A stretch of 64,000 bases of DNA from Roseomonas sp. (GTDB lineage Bacteria; Pseudomonadota; Alphaproteobacteria; Acetobacterales; Acetobacteraceae). The first letter of the stretch is position 1. Each line of letters begins with the position of its first letter. The notes beneath the pieces were generated by a model. That model was given only the letters and a program-made list of their open reading frames with translations, did not search any database and was not told the origin of the DNA. Made by a program: the position numbers and the translations under genes. Where the stretch lies: assembly GCA_020249505.1 (NCBI GenBank), contig JADCFN010000021.1, forward strand, positions 19,644-83,643, given 5' to 3'. Positions 56,318-64,000 of this stretch are shown piece by piece.

Positions 56318-57455
56318 GCATGGGCCCCAATTCGGCGTCTCGATGCACATAGGCTGAAAGCAAAAGCCCGAAGCCGATCATCACCGTCAGCATGGCCGAA
56401 CCGCCATGGCTGATCAGCGGCAGCGGCACGCCGCCCACCGGAATGGCGCCGGTGACCATGGCGACATTCACAAAGACATAGAGGAAGAAATTGGTGCCAA
56501 GCCCAATCGCGAGCAGCCGGCCGAATTGATGGCGCGACCGGAAGGCGACGATGTAGCAAAACACAATCACCGACAGCAGCATCAACAGCGTCGCCATGGC
56601 GCCGATGAAGCCGAATTCCTCGGCGATCAGCGTGAAGATGAAATCCGTCTGTTTTTCCGGCAGGAAGTTCAAATGCCCCTGCGTGCCTTGCAGGAAGCCC
56701 TTGCCCGACATGCCGCCCGACCCAAGCGCGATCTTGGATTGGATGATGTTGTAGCCCGCACCCAGCGGATCGCTTTCCGGGTCAAGAAAGGTGGTGATGC
56801 GCGCGCGCTGATAATCGCGCAAATGATCATAGGCGATAGGGGCAGCAATAGCCGCTGCGCCCGCGATCAGCGCGAATTTCCACCAGCGCATGCCGGCCGC
56901 CCAAAACACCGCAGCGCCAATCATGGCAGTGATCAAGGCGGTGCCAAGATTGGGTTGCTTCAGGATCAGGCCAACCGGCACCAGCACCATCAGCGCGGGC
57001 GGGATCAGGAATAGCGGATTGCCCATGCGTTCCCAGGAGGCGCGATGAAACCAGGCCGCCAAGCCCAAGGCCAGCATGATTTTCATGAGTTCCGATGGCT
57101 GCAATTGCACCGGCCCGATATCAAGCCAACGCTGCGCACCCTTGCCGACATTGCCGTGAAACAGCACCAGTACCAGCAAACCGAGTGCTACCGCATAGCC
57201 TACCCAGGCGAAGCGCAGGATAATCCTGATATCAATGAAGGCGATGCTCAGCATGATTACCAGACAGAAGCCAAAGCGCAGCGCGTGTTTCTGCGCATAG
57301 GCATCCGGATTGCCGCTGCCCGCAGTCCAGAGCGCGACATAGCCAATGGCGGCAATGCCACCCAGCAGCAGCACGAAAAGCCAGGGCACGCGCCAAAGCT
57401 TCGAAACCAAGCCAGCGCCGCGGCTTTCCGTGAGCAGGCGACGTTCGAAAATCAT
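56310..57455 (-). CDS. rodA: Rod shape-determining protein RodA
   Basis: LPEKQTDFIFTLIAEEFGFIGAMATLLML, GVPLPLISHGGSAMLTVMIGFGLLLSAY (SEDS family). Confidence 0.96.
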   Translation of the reverse strand: MIFERRLLTESRGAGLVSKLWRVPWLFVLLLGGIAAIGYVALWTAGSGNPDAYAQKHALRFGFCLVIMLSIAFIDIRIILRFAWVGYAVALGLLVLVLFHGNVGKGAQRWLDIGPVQLQPSELMKIMLALGLAAWFHRASWERMGNPLFLIPPALMVLVPVGLILKQPNLGTALITAMIGAAVFWAAGMRWWKFALIAGAAAIAAPIAYDHLRDYQRARITTFLDPESDPLGAGYNIIQSKIALGSGGMSGKGFLQGTQGHLNFLPEKQTDFIFTLIAEEFGFIGAMATLLMLLSVIVFCYIVAFRSRHQFGRLLAIGLGTNFFLYVFVNVAMVTGAIPVGGVPLPLISHGGSAMLTVMIGFGLLLSAYVHRDAELGPMRE

Positions 57456-59359
57456 CGGCCAAGCTCCGCCACGCGCGGATCACGCGGCTGGGGCGTGATG
57501 GGCAGGCGCTGGAAGGCTTCCACCAGAATGTCGCGCGCCAAGGGTGCGGCGGCGCCCGATCCGCTGGTGCCATGTTCCACGATCACCGAAAGGGCGAAGA
57601 CTGGATTGTCATAAGGGGCGTAAGCAACGAATAGCGCATGCGGGCGCCATTCGCGCGGCAGATTGGCGACATTGAAGCCCCTTTCGCGCTGTTCGCGGGA
57701 AACGCGCCGGACCTGGGTTGTGCCGGTCTTGCCGGCCATGACACCGTATTGGCCGGGCAGACGCGCCGCGCCTGCAGTGCCGCCACCATTCACCACCGCC
57801 CACATGGATTCACGCACGACGCGCAAATCAGCCTCAGGGATACCAAGGGATGGCCAATCCTCCGGCTTACCGCCGCGCACCGGCTGGCCGGCGATGGCGC
57901 GTGTCAGATGCGGTTGCACGGCGCGCCCGGTGGCGAGCCGCGCGGTCATGACCGCGAGGGAAAGCGGCGTCAGCTGATAAAAGCCCTGGCCAATGCCATG
58001 CACGATGGTATCGCCGATATTCCAATGATGACCCTGCGCCTGCCGCCAGCCGCGGGTTGGCACCAGGCCGCGGCGTGTGCCGGGCAATTCAATGTCCAGA
58101 TCCACGCCAAGCCCGAAGCGATTGGACATGGCGGCGATTTTGTCCATGCCGGTGCGGCGCGCCATTTCGTAGAAATAGACATCGCAGCTTTGCGCAATGG
58201 CGGTACGCATATTCATGCCCCCATGGCCGCTTTGCTTGTGGCAATGAAAGCGATTATCACCGAAATCGAAATGCCCGGGGCAATGGACGATATCGCCTGG
58301 CCGACACACCTTGCCTTCCAGCGCCGCCAAAGCGACCACCATCTTGAAGGTGGAACCGGGCGCATATAGCCCATTGGTGGCCTTGTTGATCAGCGGCGTG
58401 GAACGCGATGCGGTCCATTGCCGCCATTGTGCGGCGCTGACGCCGGAATTGAAGATATTGGGATCGAAGGAAGGCTTGGTTGCCATGGCGAGCACTTCGC
58501 CATTGCGCGCATCCAACAATACTGCCGTGGTGCCTTCATCAATCTTGCCGCGTATGGCCTTTTGCAGCCCGGTATCAACGGAGATTTGCACATCCTGGCC
58601 GGGAATGCCCTCTCGCCTGTCCAATTCGCGGATGACGCGACCAACGGCATTCACCTCTACCTGGACGGCTCCAGCGCGGCCACGCAGCACACGGTCATGG
58701 AAACGCTCCAACCCCGCGCGGCCCACACGCATGCCGGGCAGATTGACAATGCCCTCATCGCCCGCTTCCTGTTCGGTCGGCGTGCCGACATAGCCAAGCA
58801 CATGCGCGAGATGCTCGGTTTCGGGATAGATGCGGGTTGTGCCCATATCCACCGAAACGCCGGGCAGGTCCGGCGCATTCACCTCAATCGCCGCCATTTC
58901 CTCCCAGCTCAGGAATTCGCGCAGGATCACGGGCACGAAGCGGCGATTGCGGCGAATATCGCGTTCAATCCGCGCCTTTTCATGGTCCTGCAAGGGCACA
59001 ATGCGGGAGAAGGTTTCGATCGTAGCGGTCACATCGGCGGTCTGTTCCGCGACCAGCAGGGCGCGCCAATTCAGGCGATTGCCCGCCACAACTTCTCCGC
59101 GCCGATCCAGGATGCGCCCGCGTGGCGGTGCGAAAAGCCTCGCGCTGACACGGTTTTCTTCGGCGAGCGTCGCGTAGCGTCGGCCTTCTTCAATCTGCAA
59201 CCGATAAAGCCGATGCCCCAGAAAGCCGAGCGCGCCCAATTGCATCACGCCCAGCAAGGCAGCGCGGCGCGTGAAAATGCTGCGCCGCCGTTCTTCTTCC
59301 CGCTTGATGTTCGTATTGGCGCCAAAGCCGGAAGCGCGCCGCCCAGGCCAGAGCTTCAT
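57452..59359 (-). CDS. mrdA: Penicillin-binding protein 2
   Basis: TNGLYAPGSTFKMVVALAALEG (SxxK), HFDFGDNRFHCHKQSGHG, MAGKTGTTQV (KTG). Confidence 0.96.
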   Translation of the reverse strand: MKLWPGRRASGFGANTNIKREEERRRSIFTRRAALLGVMQLGALGFLGHRLYRLQIEEGRRYATLAEENRVSARLFAPPRGRILDRRGEVVAGNRLNWRALLVAEQTADVTATIETFSRIVPLQDHEKARIERDIRRNRRFVPVILREFLSWEEMAAIEVNAPDLPGVSVDMGTTRIYPETEHLAHVLGYVGTPTEQEAGDEGIVNLPGMRVGRAGLERFHDRVLRGRAGAVQVEVNAVGRVIRELDRREGIPGQDVQISVDTGLQKAIRGKIDEGTTAVLLDARNGEVLAMATKPSFDPNIFNSGVSAAQWRQWTASRSTPLINKATNGLYAPGSTFKMVVALAALEGKVCRPGDIVHCPGHFDFGDNRFHCHKQSGHGGMNMRTAIAQSCDVYFYEMARRTGMDKIAAMSNRFGLGVDLDIELPGTRRGLVPTRGWRQAQGHHWNIGDTIVHGIGQGFYQLTPLSLAVMTARLATGRAVQPHLTRAIAGQPVRGGKPEDWPSLGIPEADLRVVRESMWAVVNGGGTAGAARLPGQYGVMAGKTGTTQVRRVSREQRERGFNVANLPREWRPHALFVAYAPYDNPVFALSVIVEHGTSGSGAAAPLARDILVEAFQRLPITPQPRDPRVAELGR

Positions 59360-59919
59360 GGCAGATTCTCCGCCCGCCGCATCACTTCATGCGCGCGAGA
59401 CAGGATAATCGCGAGGGGCGGATAAAGCCCTGCCGTCAGCAGCAGCGTGTGCAATATCGGCTGCCAAGGCGGCAAGGTGAGCTGCAACAGCGCAGTGAAT
59501 CCCCAAGCCAGCAGGATTGCGCCCAAGGCGCCCAGGCAAAAGCAAAGCCACACCATGAAGAAGCCTTGCCGCGCCAGCCAGAAGCGGAGCCGCATCGCAG
59601 CGCCATGGAGCGCGAGTAGCGCGATGATATGCACACCAAGCGGCGCCAAAGTTAGCAAATCCAGCAATAGCCCCAGGATGAACACCATGGGCGGCGCCAT
59701 GCCGGCAGGGCGAAACACGGTCCAGAAGGCAACAGAAGGCATGGCCAGTGCAAAGGCCAGCGCCGGCAAGCCAGTGGGCGTCACCGAGAGGATCAACACC
59801 ACCGCGGTAGACAGCAATGGAAAGGCCAAACGCAGCAGCGCTTCAATCCGCCTTGCCAAATCCTGCGGCGGTTCCGGGCGCCCGGGTGGCGGCGCGCGGA
59901 GTTTTGGTGCAAGGCTCAT
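59356..59919 (-). CDS. mreD: Rod shape-determining protein MreD
   Basis: Multi-TM protein between mrdA and mreC in the conserved mre/mrd order. Confidence 0.88.
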   Translation of the reverse strand: MSLAPKLRAPPPGRPEPPQDLARRIEALLRLAFPLLSTAVVLILSVTPTGLPALAFALAMPSVAFWTVFRPAGMAPPMVFILGLLLDLLTLAPLGVHIIALLALHGAAMRLRFWLARQGFFMVWLCFCLGALGAILLAWGFTALLQLTLPPWQPILHTLLLTAGLYPPLAIILSRAHEVMRRAENLP

Positions 59920-59928
59920 CGCCTGGGT

Positions 59929-60795
59929 TCAACGCCGAGACGGGCGCGGTTCCGGGCGCGCCACCGCTTCCGGCGGCAGAATGCCCGAAAGACCGAAATC
60001 AAACAGCCGCACCATTTCCAGATTATCGAGCCGCGCAAAAAGCTCCACTTCCAAGGACCCTTGCGCGTTGCGCCGCACCACGCCCACTGGCAGGCCAGCG
60101 GGGAAGGCATTGGCCTGGGCGCTGGTGACGACCCTTTCGCCTTCCTGCGGAATGACACCTTCCGGCCAATGCGCCAAGCGTGGCCGCGCGCCGTTGGTGC
60201 CGGCCATCACCGCGCGCGCGCGGCTTGCTTCAAGTGTCACCGGCACGCGGCTGTTCATATCGGTCGCGAGCAGCACACGGGCCGAACGTGAACCCACTTC
60301 TGTCACGCGGCCCACAAAGCCGCGTTCATCCAGCGCCACCTGCCCCTTGCGGATGGCATGTTGCGGCGGAATGGCCAGCAGCACGGCGCGGGCATAGGTA
60401 CCGCCACCATCGGCCACCACCCGCGCGGCGTGAAAATTCGGCGCGCCTTCCGGCATGAAGCCAAGCTGGCGCCGGAGCAGCGTATTCTCAGCCTCAAGCC
60501 CCAGTGCCGCCGCATGCCAGCGGCGCAGGCGCTCATTCTCCTCACGCAGCCTGGCATTGTCGCTGCGGAGTGTCGCCAGGCTTTGGATTTCCGAGATCGC
60601 TTCCTCAACCGCGTTCACGGGCTGGGAAATCGCGGCATAAATTGGCGCCAGCGCGTCAGACAGCGTATTGCGCAGCCGCTCAACGAGCAGCGTATCCGCC
60701 TTGCCCAGCAGCATCACCCCAAAGGCCACGGCAATCATGATCGGCAGCGAAAGCCGCGCCAATGCCTGCCGGAGAGGGATGCTGAGCCTGATCAC
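59929..60795 (-). CDS. mreC: Rod shape-determining protein MreC
   Basis: Coiled coil LRSDNARLREENERLRRWHAAALGLEAENTLLRRQLGF then ARVVADGGGTYARAVLL beta domain. Confidence 0.94.
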   Translation of the reverse strand: MIRLSIPLRQALARLSLPIMIAVAFGVMLLGKADTLLVERLRNTLSDALAPIYAAISQPVNAVEEAISEIQSLATLRSDNARLREENERLRRWHAAALGLEAENTLLRRQLGFMPEGAPNFHAARVVADGGGTYARAVLLAIPPQHAIRKGQVALDERGFVGRVTEVGSRSARVLLATDMNSRVPVTLEASRARAVMAGTNGARPRLAHWPEGVIPQEGERVVTSAQANAFPAGLPVGVVRRNAQGSLEVELFARLDNLEMVRLFDFGLSGILPPEAVARPEPRPSRR

Positions 60796-60819
60796 GCGGC
60801 GCTAACCTTTCTCCCCTTA

Positions 60820-61899
<1,080 letters not shown>

Positions 61900-62011
61900 T
61901 TAAGCGCCGAGGTGGCGAAATTGGCTTCCCGGCAAGCCAGAAGGACCAGGGATTTACCCCCCCTGGCCCTGATCCTCAAGCCGTAATCCGGGGGGGCTGG
62001 CCCCCAGCGCT

Positions 62012-63592
62012 TCAGGCCCGCAGCACCGCCGGCGGTTCGGTACGTTCGCGCTTGACCAAAAGCTTGTTCAGCGCATGCACATAGGCCCGGGCCGAGGCGA
62101 CAATCGTATCCGTATCCGCCCCCTGGCCATCCACCAGCTTGCCGGCTTCTCCCAGCCGCACTGTCACCCGCGCCTGGGCATCCGTACCCCCCGTGACCGA
62201 TTGCACGGCATAAAGCTTGAGGTTGACTTCATGCGGGAAGGCCTGGCGCAGCGCATTGAAGGTGGCATCCACCGCGCCATCCCCGGCCGCCACCCCTTCG
62301 CGCCTTTCGCCATCCACTTCCAAGGCGATGGAGGCGGTTGGGCGGGTATTCATCCCCGTCGCGACGGTCAGCGCCAGCAGCTTCAGCCTATCATTCTGGC
62401 GCACCACCTCATCATCCACCAGCGCCACAATGTCTTCGTCGTAAACCACCTTCTTGCGGTCCGCGAGGTCTTTGAAGCGGCGGAAGGCGTCGTTCAGCTG
62501 ATTGTCGCCGATCTCATACCCCATGGCCTTCAACTTGTCGCGGAAGGCAGCGCGGCCGGAATGCTTGCCCATCACCAGCGAAGATGTGGACCAGCCGACA
62601 GATTCCGGCGTCATGATTTCATAGGTGGACTTGTCCTTCAGCACGCCATCCTGATGGATGCCAGATTCATGCGCGAAGGCGTTGCGGCCCACAATCGCCT
62701 TATTGGGCTGCACATCAAAACCCGTAATCGTTGCCAGCAAGCGGCTGGTCTTCAGGATATTCTGCGTGATGATCCCATTCGAAACCGGGATCGCATCCGC
62801 GCGCGTGCGCAGCGCCATCACCACTTCTTCGATCGAGGCATTGCCCGCGCGTTCGCCAATGCCATTGATGGTGGCTTCAATCTGACGCACGCCGGCACGA
62901 ATGGCGGCCAGCGTATTCGCCACCGCCAGGCCGAGATCATTATGATTATGCGCGGACAAGACCACCTGATCCGCACCAGGCACCCGTTCGCGCACCATGG
63001 TGAAAATGCGCGTCATATCCTCAGGCAACGCATAACCGACCGTATCGGGGATATTGATGGTGGTGGCCCCCGCCTTGATGGCGGCTTCCACACAACGGCA
63101 CAGAAAATCCGGGTCCGTCCGCGTGCCATCTTCCGCCGACCATTCCACATCATCCGTATGCTGGCGCGCGAGGCCCACACTGCTGGTCACCAATTCCAGC
63201 ACCTGTTCCGGTTCCAGCCGCAGCTTGACACGCATATGCAAAGGACTGGTCGAGACAAAAGTATGGATGCGCTTGCGCGCCGCCGGCTTCACCGCCTCAG
63301 CCGCCCGCAGAATATCGGCCGGCGCCGTGCGCGACAGGCCGCAAACCACCGGCCCATCCTTGGAAAAACGCTGCGCAATGGACAGCACACTTTCAAAATC
63401 CCCGGGCGAGGCAATGGGGAAGCCCGCTTCCATCACATCAATCCCCAATTCCGCCAGCGCTTCCGCCATGCGGAGCTTTTCCTGGAGGTTCATGGAAAAA
63501 CCAGGGGATTGTTCACCATCGCGGAGCGTGGTGTCGAACATGATGATGCGGTTATCGGCGAGCTTGCCGAAAGAAGGATGCGTTATGGCCAT
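62012..63592 (-). CDS. leuA: 2-isopropylmalate synthase
   Basis: IIMFDTTLRDGEQSPGFSMNLQEKLRMAEALAELGIDVMEAGFP, SAHNHNDLGLAVANTLAAIRAGVRQIEATINGIGERAGNASIEEVVMAL, regulatory C-terminus. Confidence 0.97.
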   Translation of the reverse strand: MAITHPSFGKLADNRIIMFDTTLRDGEQSPGFSMNLQEKLRMAEALAELGIDVMEAGFPIASPGDFESVLSIAQRFSKDGPVVCGLSRTAPADILRAAEAVKPAARKRIHTFVSTSPLHMRVKLRLEPEQVLELVTSSVGLARQHTDDVEWSAEDGTRTDPDFLCRCVEAAIKAGATTINIPDTVGYALPEDMTRIFTMVRERVPGADQVVLSAHNHNDLGLAVANTLAAIRAGVRQIEATINGIGERAGNASIEEVVMALRTRADAIPVSNGIITQNILKTSRLLATITGFDVQPNKAIVGRNAFAHESGIHQDGVLKDKSTYEIMTPESVGWSTSSLVMGKHSGRAAFRDKLKAMGYEIGDNQLNDAFRRFKDLADRKKVVYDEDIVALVDDEVVRQNDRLKLLALTVATGMNTRPTASIALEVDGERREGVAAGDGAVDATFNALRQAFPHEVNLKLYAVQSVTGGTDAQARVTVRLGEAGKLVDGQGADTDTIVASARAYVHALNKLLVKRERTEPPAVLRA

Positions 63593-63836
63593 GATGAGGA
63601 ATTCCTCGGGCAATCAATGGGTTGCGTGGTAGAACAAAAGGCTTCCCCTGAACGATGCCCGCCGCGCGCGACAGGCTTTCACGCCCAGGGGCGGATAAGT
63701 CGAAGCCCAAGTAGCGCGCAGGCGAGAAGGGGGGCGGAAACCCCATGATCCAGGCCGAAGCGACGCGAAACCTCACGCATGAAGGTGAGTTTAGGGGGGG
63801 AGGGGGCGGGAAGGCAAGGGGGTTGTGTTGGAATGC

Positions 63837-64000
63837 CAGGGCAATCGCTTGAGATTGGACGGGATTCCTGATTGCGGCGTAATGTGATTCATGGGTTACC
63901 TCGATTTGATGAGGTTTCTCCATGTCTTCTGCGTCACTCCTGGATCATTTTTCTGCGCTTGAGGACCCTCGCCAGTCCTGGAAGGTGGTCTACCCGCTTC
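63837..64000 (+). mobile_element. Left end of an ISAs1-family insertion sequence (continues beyond window)
   Basis: Candidate IR CAGGGCAATCGCTTGAGATT at 63837 followed by ATG at 63922: MSSASLLDHFSALEDPRQSWKVVYPL, an ISAs1 transposase N-terminus. Confidence 0.75.

Noticed and set aside
62075-63748. 557-aa plus-strand ORF opposite leuA
   Set aside because: Antisense shadow of a confidently identified leuA; His/Arg-rich, no recognisable motifs.
63593-63836. Leu-codon-rich leader peptide/attenuator upstream of leuA
   Set aside because: No short ORF with a run of Leu codons and no clear terminator/antiterminator could be read.

Overview
High-GC chromosomal window, probably alphaproteobacterial (Rhodospirillales/Acetobacteraceae-like by gene content; this is inference). 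Most of it is ordinary and densely coding: the end of sucA with sucB and lpdA (interrupted by two opposed Bug/TctC receptor genes), upp, a nucleotide-sugar dehydrogenase, an N-carbamoyl/hydantoin-type catabolic region (two N-carbamoyl-D-amino-acid hydrolase paralogs, amidohydrolase, LysR), a PrpD/PrpC pair, a histone-H1-like Lys/Ala-repeat gene, yifB/comM, purL-bolA-grxD-tRNA-Ala(CGC), rsmD, a urate module (PuuD urate hydroxylase and HIU hydrolase), serA, a TVP38/FAD-oxidoreductase pair, bdhA-patatin, a secreted RTX subtilase, an allantoate/N-carbamoyl amidohydrolase, rodA-mrdA-mreD-mreC-mreB, leuA and the start of an ISAs1-type transposase. The main accessory region is about 48.43-53.19 kb. 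It holds (i) a 1.45-kb composite bounded by perfect 59-bp inverted repeats made from the 3' ends of two truncated IS630-type transposases, carrying an orphan 133-aa ORF and an IS5/IS1182-type remnant, and (ii) an adjacent lower-GC, translationally coupled three-gene operon that I interpret as an ABC-three-component (ABC-3C, DUF2326-type) conflict/defence system: a candidate effector with a degenerate REase-like N-terminus, a small middle component and an SMC/RecN-like ATPase. Other second-look items are a P1B-type ATPase fused to a hemerythrin-like domain, tandem 58-bp hairpin repeats with a possible diverged third copy in the island, and a roughly 500-nt leader bracketed by a terminator and a TTGACA box upstream of the H1-like gene. 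All calls come from reading sequence and translations; no database searches were run.
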